From positions 38,662,501-38,726,500 of the forward strand of contig CP136890.1 in assembly GCA_034359265.1 (NCBI GenBank): a DNA stretch of 64,000 bases, given 5' to 3'. The notes under the pieces are model-generated. The model saw nothing but the letters and a program-made list of their open reading frames with translations. It was not told the origin of the DNA and did no database searches. Source of the stretch: Canna indica. Its lineage: Eukaryota > Streptophyta > Magnoliopsida > Zingiberales > Cannaceae. This document shows positions 1-11,114 of this stretch, piece by piece. A program made the position numbers and the translations under genes. Position 1 is the first letter of the stretch, and every line of letters begins with the position of its first letter.

Positions 1-10
1 ACTCCCGCTC

Positions 11-1544
11 ATGGACAACTTCAACGCAACCCCAACATATAATTTCTCGAGCTTCTTCCCTTCTCTCCCACCCCTTCCGCCGCCGCCGCCGCCGCCCCCG
101 GCGTTCTACCACGACCTCTACGGTCGTCGGCCCTCTCTGCAATTCGCTTACGACGGCGGTGGCCTCGGCTCTTCGTCGTCGGACCCTCTGGGATTGGCGG
201 GGCTTTACATGGGACCGGAGGCTTTAATCCGTGCCCGAGGAGGGATGGCGATGTATTCCTCGTCCTCCCCCTTCGCCGGCCTCCACTCCGAGCTCGGCAA
301 GATGACGCCGCAGGAGATCATGGACGCCAAGGCGCTCGCCGCTTCCAAGAGCCACAGCGAGGCTGAGCGTCGTCGCCGCGAACGCATCAACGCTCACCTC
401 GCCAGGTTGCGCAGCTTGCTTCCGAGCACCACCAAAGTAAGCATCCATGCATCAATTCATCCAATTACATGCACCAACAAATTAATTAAGATTCATATCA
501 TTTGATTGATTCCGATATGCTGATTCAATAAGACAAGATCTAGAGAAGATTTTCCTAGGATTCGACACATGAGATCAGAATTAAGCAGCGCAATCCAAAC
601 CTTAATTGGTCCATATATTGCAATCTTTTTTGTGCTTGGGGAAGCCTAGTAGTCTACGAAGAGATCTAGAGAGAGAGACAGAGAGGGAGGAGGGACAAGG
701 AGAATAGAAGAGCCGCCTTGTTGACATGAAAAAGAGAAACCAGGAGGGGATCAGAGCAACAAAAAGCTTCCATGGAGATTGTTACTGCCGGAGAACAGTG
801 AAGCTGAGAAAGACAAACATGCGCACTCTTGTCAGAAAAAGGAGTGCACTTACCGCGCTCCTCGTCCTTCCACCAACGCAAATTCCATTCCCATCGCATG
901 TGGAAGCGTGCATGCGAGCACTTATTCTTCGCCTCGTCTTCTCTCTTCATTCCCTTCCGCTAAGGAAATCAAATAGTAGTTAATTTAATAATATTCTCTC
1001 TGCTTTTTTCGTGCTCTTACTATTTTCTAGTCGACATTTTCTTCACCAACCCACGTATAATAAACTGCAGACGGACAAGGCGTCGCTGCTTGCGGAGGTA
1101 ATCCAGCACGTCAAGGAGTTGAAGCGGCAGACCTCGGAGATCGCCGAGGAGAGCCCGCTACCAACGGAGACGGACGAGCTCACCGTCGACGCCGCCAACG
1201 ACGAGGATGGCCGGTTCGTGGTCCGCGCTTCCTTGTGCTGCGACGACCGGTCGGATCTCCTTCCGGACCTCATCAAAGCGCTCAAAGCCTTGAAGCTGCG
1301 CACGCTCAAGGCCGAGATCACCACCCTCGGCGGCCGCATCAAGAACGTACTCGTGATCACCGGCGAGAACGGGGTCGACCACCAGCAGGCGCCGGAGCAG
1401 GCCATCGCGTCGATCCAAGACGCGCTCAAGGCGGTCATGGAGCGACCGACCGATGAGCCGGCCTCGTCGTCCGCGGTCGCCGGGGGGATCAAGCGGCAGC
1501 GCACCACCACCTTGTCGGGCGTCCTTGAGCACAGGTCCATTTAA
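11..1544 (+). CDS. TMO5-like: bHLH transcription factor, TMO5/bHLH30 (T5L1) type, two exons
   Basis: Joined exons 11-436 and 1071-1544 give 299 residues. The 5' junction (AAA then GTAAGC) and 3' junction (ACTGCAG then ACGGAC) fuse in phase, so that ...LLPSTTK runs into TDKASLLAEVIQHVKELKR, completing helix-loop-helix. Residues 18-30 are a proline run; about 95-113 hold ELGKMTPQEIMDAKALAASK, a signature of this subfamily; about 114-127 are the basic region with SHSEAERRRRERIN (His, Glu, Arg DNA contacts present). Residues about 188-265 look like the ACT-like dimerisation domain (RFVVRASLCC, TLKAEITTLGGRIKNV). Known for the family: nuclear, heterodimerises with LHW-type bHLHs and promotes cytokinin-dependent periclinal division in vascular cells. 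Identity to TMO5 rather than T5L1 or bHLH51 paralogues is not resolved. The ATG at 11 is the first in frame, but only ten bases precede it, so an upstream start cannot be excluded and the promoter lies outside the window. Confidence 0.93.
437..1070 (+). other. Intron of the bHLH gene
   Basis: A 634 bp GT-AG intron, beginning GTAAGC and ending TAAACTGCAG. It splits the bHLH domain in the loop, the conserved intron position in this subfamily. It contains purine-rich GA stretches near 666-700. Short open frames inside it are not supported as genes. Confidence 0.9.
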
Positions 1545-1683
1545 CTCAAAACCATATAATAACATATGCAACACTCTAATCACACAAAATCTATTATACC
1601 GATCGATCGATATACATTACACTCGTCGTCTATGTAAATTTATGGTTTTGGGGCTGCGGATTTGAGATTGAATTACGCTGTAG

Positions 1684-1689
1684 AATAAA
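1684..1689 (+). terminator. Possible polyadenylation signal of the bHLH gene
   Basis: AATAAA lies 140 bp past the stop codon in AT-rich DNA. The position suits a plant near-upstream element; plant signals are loose, so this is only likely. Confidence 0.4.
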
Positions 1690-2133
1690 TACAGTACTAA
1701 GTTAATTTCTTCTTCATTGAGATTGCTTGAAGTAGCACTCGCGTAGATTGAGATTTCGTGTTGCATGAGGCATGCAAATGGTTGCTTTGCAAGGCCTGCA
1801 TTAGGCAATGGATTTTCTAAAGCAGTACTTGTTATTTAGTACCTTTTCTTCTTTCTTCTTTATATTATATTGTTGGTGGGCTTCATTTCCCCAGTTAATA
1901 TGTTAGTATATATATTCATGAAAAAGAAATCTATTTTTCATGTCTTTTATGTAAAGATTTATATATATATATTGGGATTTTAAGGAGTAGACAAATCTTT
2001 TAAAAGGTGACAATAAGGAAAAAGTGACAATGAGCTGGCTGAATTGAAATAGAGAAAGACAAATGTGGAAGCTAAAAGAAGATCACGGTAGAAGTTGTAA
2101 GACAAGTACAAGCTAATGTAGCTAATAATTCAA

Positions 2134-2135
<2 letters not shown>

Positions 2136-2167
<32 letters not shown>
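2136..2167. repeat. (GA)16 microsatellite
   Basis: An uninterrupted GA dinucleotide run of 32 bases. GAGA tracts near plant genes can bind BPC proteins, but nothing here shows such a role. Confidence 0.95.
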
Positions 2168-2169
<2 letters not shown>

Positions 2170-2619
2170 CAAGGCTCCTTTTAAAGGTCTATAGGAAGTG
2201 GCATGGCAGAACTCAGAAAAGGTAGGGTTGCAGGTCCACTAGCTTCTTCTAAGTAAGTTTCAATTGCAAGAATACAAGGGAAATAGCAGCTTTTCTTTAT
2301 TTATTGGACTTCTAAAATGGTGATAAATATGGTCAGATCATGTTATATATCATTATATATGTTTCATATTCTACATGTGTAGCTTTAATTTGTCATTTAA
2401 TTAGGAGGACACCTTGATGTACATATATAATCTGATGAGTACAGAAAAGGCAAATTAATGTTGAAAATTACAAATTAATCAAGAAAATGTCGTTTAAAAA
2501 TTAGGTTGCAGACTCTCTTTACTGGTGCAATCACTTTAGTCATAATTTTCACCCTCTAACTAGGTAGTTCTAGCTAGATATGTTCAGACTTTTATTTTTG
2601 TGCTCAACTCTTGGTCTTT

Positions 2620-2640
2620 GTACGTGACAATGTCACGTAC
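2620..2640. promoter_or_regulatory. Perfect 10 bp palindrome with two ACGTGACA half-sites
   Basis: GTACGTGACA, one spacer base, then TGTCACGTAC. Each arm contains an ACGT core, so the site could bind a bZIP or bHLH dimer pair. It lies 1.1 kb downstream of the bHLH stop codon. Function is inferred only from sequence form. Confidence 0.35.
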
Positions 2641-2815
2641 TTGATGCTCGATCGGTTATATATGTCTCGAGAGACCTAAGTTCCTAAACTAGACATGCAT
2701 GCATGGGTTGATTGATACAATTAAGTTTGAAATGTTACGTAGAGATTATGATATGTTAATCAAATTAACGATATTAAAATGAAAATTAAACTGCATTAGA
2801 TCAATCGCGCGAACA

Positions 2816-2818
<3 letters not shown>

Positions 2819-2859
<41 letters not shown>
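2819..2859. repeat. (AT)n microsatellite
   Basis: About 41 bases of pure AT dinucleotide. Confidence 0.95.
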
Positions 2860-2863
<4 letters not shown>

Positions 2864-4059
2864 CTAATCTTATATACTTATTTCAATCATTTACAAATTA
2901 AATATTAGCGCTCTATTCCTAATTATGGTCGATTTTCAAATCTATTTACTATTTGATTTTGACATCAACTACACATAAAAAAACATCTGTTTTTCTATTT
3001 TATGATCAATTTGGCATCAATCTTTTAACTAAACTTAAGATTAATTTTTAACTAAATAATGCTTGGGGCCATATATAAATGAATGTGCGGCAGATGTCTT
3101 TGAGAATCTTAAAGCACAATAAATTTAATTTTTAATTAACTATTAAAGTCTAAGGATTCACTCATTCATAAAATAAAGTTAATTACTACCGATCACTTTA
3201 AATTAACTCTTAATAACAAAAGGTTCACTCTAATCTATGAATTTCTGTGCAACTTCTATTTTAAGATAAACTACGTTATATATTTTATCGACTCTTTTAG
3301 AACAAAGGTTCACTCTCGACCATATTAGGTCACTCTTAACAATGAAAAAATCGCTCGTAATAATAGGAGGTTCGTCACTAGATGTTTCTTTCTTGCTTAT
3401 AATCAACTTCATCATTAGATAATTAAAGTTCACCATATTACCCGGCTTAGATTAACTCAAATCAATAATAGATTCAACTTTAGTAATTCAAAGTACGTTC
3501 ACTCTTAATAAATATGAGGTGCGTACACTCTAGCACTACAAGAAAATAGGTTTTCACTGACGAAATTTTTACCAACGAATTTATTTTGTTGGTAGTAGTG
3601 ATAAATTTAGCGATGAATATACTATCGGTTGGTAATTTATATGATCAATTTATAAAACCTTTAATTTTTCTTCTTCCCTCTACTTTTTCGGTCGACCAAC
3701 CCTTCTTTTTTGCCTTCCCTCTATTTTTTTCGCATTCCCTTTGCTATTCTGCCTTTTTTTTTTTCAGCCGACAAAACTCGCGCCACGCCCATCCCCCATT
3801 TTCTGCAATGCCTCTCCCCCTTTTTTTTCTCAGCCAAAGAGAACCCTATCGCGCCCGTACCCTGATTGTTGATAGGTCGCCGCTGCTCATCTTGTCTCGC
3901 CAGGTGCTCACCTTGGTGTCACACCTTGGTGTCGATGTAGCATATGTCCTAGTTCAACTCCGCCTCCAGGTATTTGATCCTTATCTTGGTGGATTACCAC
4001 TCCCCCATCCACATCCCATAAGATATCTCTGTTTGCATTAAACAATTTCTACTATCATC

Positions 4060-4700
4060 AATCTCTACTCCATCATTTGATTACGATTAAAAAAATAACA
4101 GAGACGAACACCCACCAGCCAAAGATCGATGTGTCGACCACAAGAAAGTAGAATAAATATTGTAAAACCATAAATGTAGGTCATCTCCATGAACACATAC
4201 CAAAGAAGAACACAATGGCAGACAGTGAAGAGATCACCTTGACAACTTCGCGAACCATAGTCATGATCGCTGGCATTGGAGCCGAAAGAGTTGACCTGAT
4301 TGGTGAAGAAGCGAATGAAGATAGGGAGGGAGCAGTTGCGCACAGTGGTGCCGACGGTCCCAATCACCATTAGCACGCAGTAATGCTCGTTTTGGAAGTG
4401 GAAAAGCTCTCCGGAGCCTACTGTCGGCGGTGGCGGCTACGGACGATCCAGGTTAACATATCTAAGAAGCATTATACTTTCATGGTCCAAGGATTTCAGA
4501 TAAGCCTTTTTTCCAGTTTAACTTGAATGAGGACGATAACTTGAATAACAGATTCAAGCCCATTGAAGGCATAAAAAAATGATGCAATCTTTTCAGTCGA
4601 CGATGATGTATTAGTTCCTTGTTCAACTTTGGAGTTTGCATTCTCAGTATGGCAAACTGGTTGCAACAGTTGGGTTTGTCCCTTGCACGCATTGGTTGGA
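4060..4700. other. CACTA interior with possible captured exon, unidentified
   Basis: Base composition changes here from AT-rich to more balanced and gene-like, especially 4180-4450. Minus-strand frames of 103 and 60 residues overlap in different phases with no family I recognise. It may be host sequence carried by the element; the evidence is composition only. Confidence 0.25.
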
Positions 4701-5999
4701 TGAGGAGGTGAGCTGTCTATTATTCTTGTGTAGTATATTTTACTATATTTGATTGGAAGTTGAAATTGCCATCTTGTACAGTGTCTAAGAAAAGTTCATT
4801 TGAGCTTCAAGAAATTCTTCTTACTTTAAAATTTAAAATGTGATACTTTAAGAGGCTTAATACTGAATTCAGATGATTCATAGTTTGACATATTTGAAAC
4901 ACACAATACGAACAAGATATTGAATTTAGAAGCATTGCAAGAGTAACCCTCTCATGTCTTCCTATGTTAACTCTTCTCACCGTGACACTATAATATGCTA
5001 TATATGTGACTTTGTAAGACCTTGATAACCTAAGGTTTCCTTGTGCATTCAGGAAACTCTTTATGTCTGCTTGAGCTATTCATATAATTTTCTTTACTTG
5101 GGTTTAAAAAATTCAATTTTTCCTCTCCATGTGCTCAAGTGGCGAGCAACCTTTATTTAAGTAGAATATTCATTGTCCAGCTTTACGATAAAGATAACTT
5201 TTAGTAATTTAGTTTGTGCATATTTGTACACTATTTTATCATAAAGGTAAAATCATTTAGACTAAACATATTTGTACCTTACTTTAATCTTGAAGTGGTG
5301 TTGCATGGTTGGTTGTTCTTAATTTGTCTCAAGAAGTTTCATAATGACACTGAATTTATCTTTATATTTTACTCCTCTAGTTTTTTTATTTAATTTGATT
5401 GTGTTAGTGTTTTATACCCTATGCATAATTCTCATAGTTTGACATGCTAAATATAGAGCATGTATAACAATAACATGAAGATAACCTAAGGAACCCTAAA
5501 CTTATAAAGGAAATAATAGTGTACAAGAGTATGGTATGAATTGATTATGATTAATGGGAACCAAGGAAGATAGAGACCATAGAAAACACTACTTGAAATA
5601 ATATACTGATTGAAATTCTAATTTAGGAACTAGTATTGAAGTATAACTTTTTTCAAGAGGATATGTAATTGGAGCAAGCATACATAACTTTTGCTAAGCT
5701 TAGTTATATAGAGCATATGGGTAGTGAGTTGTGGAAGCATCTGCTAGTTGAGTTTCAGTCCTTTCCTATAGCTATTCAATCTTTTTTGTTATTCATTCTC
5801 TTTTACTAACTACTTCATTTGGTAATAAAATTGGAAAATTTTTAGTTTATAAATTATATGTTTTATGGTGTTTCTTACTGTTTATGTTATCTTATTTCAG
5901 TTTATAATTTGGAATTAGACGCAAGCCTCGTCCATTTTTTTTGTGAGTTCATGTATGTTTGACTTGAAAACATGATTTTATCTCCTAAGTCCTGCAAAT

Positions 6000-6160
6000 C
6001 TTAAATGGCCAAGGAGCATAGATGAAGTTTGGCAAGTGAACATTCCCCGCACACCTTGAACATGAGAAATTTGACCAGAATTGGATGGTAGTTAAGGGGG
6101 ACAAATTCTGCAAGGAGTTGGTCTATTCACACATGTTGAATCAAAATATGGAGATTTGGT
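6000..6160 (+). pseudogene. Fragment of a PMT-type (Methyltransf_29) putative methyltransferase gene
   Basis: Frame from 6000 reads LKWPRSIDEVWQVNIPRTP. After a one-base shift it continues LEHEKFDQNWMVVKGDKF, and after a second shift GVGLFTHVESKYGD. These line up with the WP-S-DE-W--N-P-T, QNW, GDKF and GGGTQF--GA--Y landmarks of the plant QUA2/PMT Golgi methyltransferase family, which acts in pectin or wall polysaccharide modification. Two frameshifts and the absence of the rest of the protein make it a relic. It lies inside the CACTA element, so gene capture is the simplest origin. The family call rests on remembered motifs. Confidence 0.45.
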
Positions 6161-7235
6161 TAGTGAACTTTTATTATCTTTGTGTTTATTCATACTCTGA
6201 TGTATGTAAATATATGTAATGTAAAGTTCTTCATTGTTACTTGAAGGGTTATTATTTGGTTAGTAAAATGCCTTCTCTATATGCACTTACAGTACCTTCT
6301 CACAACCCCTTCATCCTGTCACTTCGTCAGTTATTATTCGATTTTGCTAGAGATTGTAAGAGACATGCTTGTGCTTTTACAGAAAGAGAATACTGTGGAG
6401 CTTTAGAAGTGCACTGGAATTTGTACGTACAATAGCAAAATTTTATGCTATTTCTGATGAAGTTTTTCCAATGATATATAGATCGGAAGTGGCCTAGTTT
6501 TGGAGAAGAAGCAAAGTTGGTACGAGGAGTTGGGATAATTAGACTCCTTCTTTATAAAATTCATTGATTTAATTATGTATTTATTTTGAGAGGAATAATC
6601 TGGAAAAATTATGGCACGAAGGATGAATGATTTTTTTTTGTTTTAAAATACAAAACAAACATACAAGTCATGGTGGTACATGGAGACTTGCTTCTTCATG
6701 TAAGGATATTATTTCCTGTGCTTGAACATGAAGTTGAGGTTGCACGCCAGCAGGAAAGTAAGCATAAAGGTCAGAAAGCATCATATTCAGCTGAAGGTAC
6801 CTAGTAGTTATTCTTCAGATCCAAGTAATAGGAAAAAACTAGGAAACAAGTATTGCATTGTTGTTCTAAGTTCTAACACCATTAATATATCATGACTATT
6901 CTTAAGATGCTCAAGTTTTTTTAATACTGTTAATATAAAGATTAAGGCCATTTACGAGAGTTTAGCATTACTAAAGACATTTTGTTGGTGCATTTGATAA
7001 CCTTTTTTTTAACTTGCAGATTGTCAAGTGTTCTCAATCAAAGTAAGAAAGACAAAGAATCTGGTGAAGTTGTACTCAGCAGTAGACAACCATATTTAGA
7101 ACATGATTGAATAAGAAGATTGAACATGACTAACATATTTCCAGAACAAGATTTAACAGGATTGAGTATGTCAACTACAAACATATTTAGATTGATCGAG
7201 AAACTAAGTTAAAAAATAAAAATATAAAAGGAAAA

Positions 7236-7470
7236 CATTCAACATGCAACATGCTGGCATGGCATTCTCAGCATGCTATGTTCAACATGCTGAGATTTTG
7301 AGAATGAATTCTCAGCATGATTCTCAGCATGCTGAATGTTCAGCATGACAGCATGCTGAATGTTCAGCATGCTGAGAATGAACCCAGCATGCTTCATTCT
7401 TAGCACGCTGCCATGCTGAACAATCAACAATCAACATGCTGAGAATGAATATGATGCTGAGAATATGATC
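7236..7470. repeat. Cluster of TTCAGCATGCTGAA palindromes
   Basis: About 230 bases are built from repeated, partly overlapping units of the palindrome TCAGCATGCTGA and its halves (CAGCATG, CATGCTGA), often with GAATG or ATTCTCAG between them. Both strands read nearly alike, so the region can fold in many ways. It is part of the CACTA interior. Confidence 0.8.
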
Positions 7471-8849
7471 ATGACTAACTATCATTTATGCAATAAGCTT
7501 TTAGCTATTTCCACTTATATGAGTTGCCTTTAACAATTATCTTATATTATCTTCCTTCTAATTCTAGCATCACTTGGGACACATAACTGCAATGTATGTA
7601 TGCTAATGATCTGTCTTTATTGCTTAACCAATATTTCTAATACAACATTTGGGTGCTTACTATGTCCAACTCAGACCATTTCAAATTTAGATAACTCCTT
7701 AATGGCTATTTCAAATTTAGCTTACTATTATAAGCTACTAGCAACATAATGTTGATAAAGGTGGGCCATTTGCTTAATGGCAACTCAATTATCCAAGGTT
7801 CCTCTAGAATCCTGGTTTTCTTGCCATTGTCAATACAAATCTTAAAACCATCTCTAAGTTTGTTCATTCTTTCAGATTGATTTTCCTTTCTGCATCTATG
7901 TTGATCCACTTTTCTATGCATACCAACATTATTATTTGGTTTTGATAGAGTAGTAAAATACTACAGTTTGAGCGCTAATTGGTATATGTTTATTAAAGAA
8001 TATTTATTTGCAATGAACATCTTACTGGAAGCTGGATGTCTGATAACCATCTACTTTGACAAATGTGACCTCATGGTTTATGAGATTTTGTGAAGAGATG
8101 GTTTCTTCAGAGACCCAGCACATGGATGTCTCAGATTGTTGAGCTTAGTGAGCAGCAGGTACTTGTTGCACTATCTATTTTCTCATCATTTTCTTCAAAC
8201 AAAAGATCTGGCTAAACAAAGTCATGCTATCTTTATGATACACGGTATCAGTAAGCGGATTGAGTAGTTAACTAGTTGTTATAGAATGCAAGGATTCCGA
8301 ATTTTCACATATGTTTGATGATATTGATTGAACCTTAAGCTTCTTTCTTTTTTGGTTTTGCCTTTGTGGTCTGCTTACTATTATGGTCTGCTTACTGTTT
8401 GAGTAGTTCAATCCGAATTTTCACCGATTAGTAGTTAACTAGTCATGCTATCTTTTTGGTCTTCTTCCTGTTTTCTAGTTGGCCTTTGTGATGTTAGTAA
8501 CACATAATGTCTTCTTATCCTTTTCATATGAGTTTAATTTTTACTGTTTCCTATTCTTTGTAAAAGTGATATCAAAACTAGCAAAGATAGTTCAAATGGT
8601 ACTCAACCTCTACAGGACTAAACAATGCTACATGTCCCATCTCTTATCTCATCTTGTCTAGCTTGTTTCCTTTAGCATTTTGTTCTTCTTTATGTTCTTT
8701 TTTCTATTTAACTCAATTATTTGCATCCAATAAATGATTGAAGAGGATTATAAGCAATAAAATATGATGTTGATTTAAAGGGAAGGCATCTAAGAGCCTA
8801 GAAACCTTCTCTAATCTTAAAAGGAATATATTAATATATAAACAACTTT

Positions 8850-9200
8850 GCATCATCAGCTCCACTGCCTCTTCCTTAGCAGCTCATCTAATAGCCTATA
8901 AAAGCTCATCAGCTCCCTCCCTCACTCCCATAAAGAGCCTGTAAAAGCTCATCAACTCCACTGTCTCTTTCTATTTAACTCAATTTAATGGGAAGACTAC
9001 CCAAATACTCCACTGCCTCTTCCTTAGCCCCTAAAAGCTAAGGAAGAGCTTGTAAAAGCTCATCAGCTCCACTGCCTCTTTCTATTTAACTCAATTTAAT
9101 GGGAAGGCTACCCAAATACTCTACTGCCTCTTCCTTAGCAGCTCCTCTGATAGCTTGTAAAAGCTCATCAGCTCCCTCCCTCACTCCCATAAAGAGCTAT
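8850..9200. repeat. Diverged tandem repeat with AGCTCATCAGCTCC core
   Basis: Blocks such as CACTGCCTCTTCCTTAGC (near 8862, 9009 and 9120), TTTAACTCAATTTAATGGGA (near 8970 and 9083) and CTCCCTCCCTCACTCCCATA (near 8911 and 9171) recur at spacings of about 110-150 and 260 bp. The units are shuffled as well as repeated. Interior of the CACTA element. Confidence 0.75.
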
Positions 9201-9341
9201 TGGAACATGTAAAAGAAGACAATTAACAAGTACAATTATTATATTAATTACAAGCAACCGAATCAGAATTATAGTGTTAAATTACTAGATGAGTCAGGTA
9301 TCATTACTTGCATTTGATTTACAAGAAGTATTCGATTTACT

Positions 9342-9357
9342 GGGGGGGGGGGGGGGG
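9342..9357 (+). repeat. G16 homopolymer followed by a (GACT)n run
   Basis: Sixteen consecutive G residues, then AGCTGACTGACTGACTC. Long G runs are assembly-sensitive and may be misjudged in length. Confidence 0.85.
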
Positions 9358-10169
9358 AGCTGACTGACTGACTCATGATGTCAAAATCTATTAGGTATAC
9401 TTTACCAACAATAACTATATTATGTAGATTAAAATATACTCATGGAAAAAAGTTTTTTTCTATAGATATTAATACACGAGTGAAAGATTCAACTTGATGA
9501 TATAGAATAAATTTGAAGATTAATATATTCATAAATAATTCTGTAAGATGAAATCGATTTTTTAGTTGAATTGCATAATGACAATAGATCGATTTAAAGT
9601 GCAAAGATATTTAGGACAAACTTCTAAGTTATGAACTTAATGAGTCAAGCCACCAAATGCAGACATGAGACATGGATTGATGGAGAATGAACTAGATATA
9701 ATTCATGTACCACACAATATTGCGTGACTTCTTCTCATATTCTTTCCAATTTTTTACTATTGTAGTTAGTATACTTGTTTTGATTACATAGTTGAGCATT
9801 TATAGTTAAATAGTGCTGGAAGCATAGTTGAGCATTAGATAATTTAGTTACAAACTTGGTATTCCTCATTTCATTGCCTCATTGTTTCTTTTATTTTTAC
9901 ATGCAGGTAAAAAGGATCAAGTGCAAAAATCAGCTCATTGGAAAAAATTATCTTATGTATTTTTGAAACATTGAAACTCTGAAATAATGTAAATATTTGA
10001 CTAGCACAATGTATTTCAAAATTACTTGTATACAATGGTTTCTTATGTGTGTGGATTTCAATGATGTGTGATTTCAAAAAATTATTTTTAAGATTTCGTG
10101 TGAATTATCAAATTATCTTAAATGTGATTTCATGATTTGAGGATTGATTCAGGTACACAATAACGAGCA

Positions 10170-10440
10170 ATTGGTAGATTTTGTTGGTAATTCCAACGGA
10201 TATACCAACAAAAATTATTTATTGATAATACCAATGCTAGCGGACATTGTTGATATTACCGATAGATATTTATCCATCGGTATTACCAACGGATATATCT
10301 ATCCGTTGGTATTATCAACAAAAGAAAATATCTGTCGGTATTACCAATAGATTAATTAAAATCCGTCGGTATTACCGAGGAGCCTTTTACTGACAGATAC
10401 TCCGCCAGTAACAATATTACCGACGGATTTGGTCCATTGA
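10170..10440. repeat. CACTA right subterminal repeat region
   Basis: Many direct and inverted copies of the short motif CCGTCGGTATTACC and variants (CCAACGGATA, TATCCGTTGG, CCGACGGATT). The left end has fewer, related motifs (GTTGGTAGT, ATCGGTTGGTAA). In CACTA elements such repeats are TnpA-type binding sites. Confidence 0.75.
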
Positions 10441-11114
10441 TGATATCCTATTTTATTATACCGTAGGCAATCTAACTTTAGTAATTCAAAGTTCTTTTTT
10501 TAATTAATATGTGGTACACTCTAGGCAATCTAGATTGACCATGTAAAATTTCAAATTCAGCATATATCAAAATTTGGATTCACCATTAGAGACAATAGGT
10601 TCATTCTTTCACAACACAAATTCACTTCTCACTTTAGGTTCACTCTACACGAAGAAATGTCCACTTTAATTAATGGTAGATTTACATCATCTATTGGCTC
10701 TGTAAAATTTTTTATCGAGCCGGGCTCCATATATAAAAAACACACCCTACGTGACTAAGTAAGGTTAAGTTTAATAGGTATATAAGGTAAATAGGAGAAA
10801 AATTGTATGCAATCAATTATATTTACAACTTAAGGTGCATGGTAGCTATCAAATATTTTATCAAATCATTGAAACTAGATTCTAAAAATCATAAGAAATA
10901 TCAAAAAATGTTTCCTTAGGCTCACAAATAGTCTCATGAAATTATATGATCTTAGGTTTTAAAAAGAAAGATTAACTACTAAATCTATCCCGACTTTTAG
11001 GATTATTTTTTTTCAAATCCGTCCTTACATTTTATTTGTAACATAGGATATCTTAATTTTAATTTTTTTTACTTATATCCAATATATCATCAAGGAGGTG
11101 TCAATTTCGTTGTT

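Larger units (their letters stand above)
1545..3060. other. Spacer without recognised gene
   Basis: AT-rich DNA after the bHLH gene. Apart from the microsatellites and one palindrome listed separately, I see no coding frame of useful length and no element ends. Confidence 0.6.
3534..10463 (+). mobile_element. CACTA (En/Spm) transposon, non-autonomous, 6.93 kb
   Basis: The left end CACTACAAGAAAATAGG is the classic CACTA terminus. The right end is decayed, but its reverse complement still shares the AAAATAGG block and about 15 of the first 22 bases. The target-site duplication is TAG (3531-3533 and 10464-10466). Copy B of the host segment keeps the empty site with a single TAG at 14662-14664, which fixes both borders. 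Subterminal GTCGGTATTACC-type repeats crowd the right end. I find no TnpA/TnpD-like frame, so the element probably moved using another copy's transposase. The interior holds gene fragments, tandem repeats and long AT-rich DNA. Confidence 0.88.

Noticed and set aside
1043..1583. Two minus-strand frames opposite bHLH exon 2
   Set aside because: They are shadows of a GC-rich coding exon; no motif, no promoter.
3210..3530. Regularly spaced GGTTCACTC motifs as a CRISPR-like or satellite array
   Set aside because: Spacing is irregular, the genome is a plant's, and the motifs are just a loose internal repeat of the duplicated segment.
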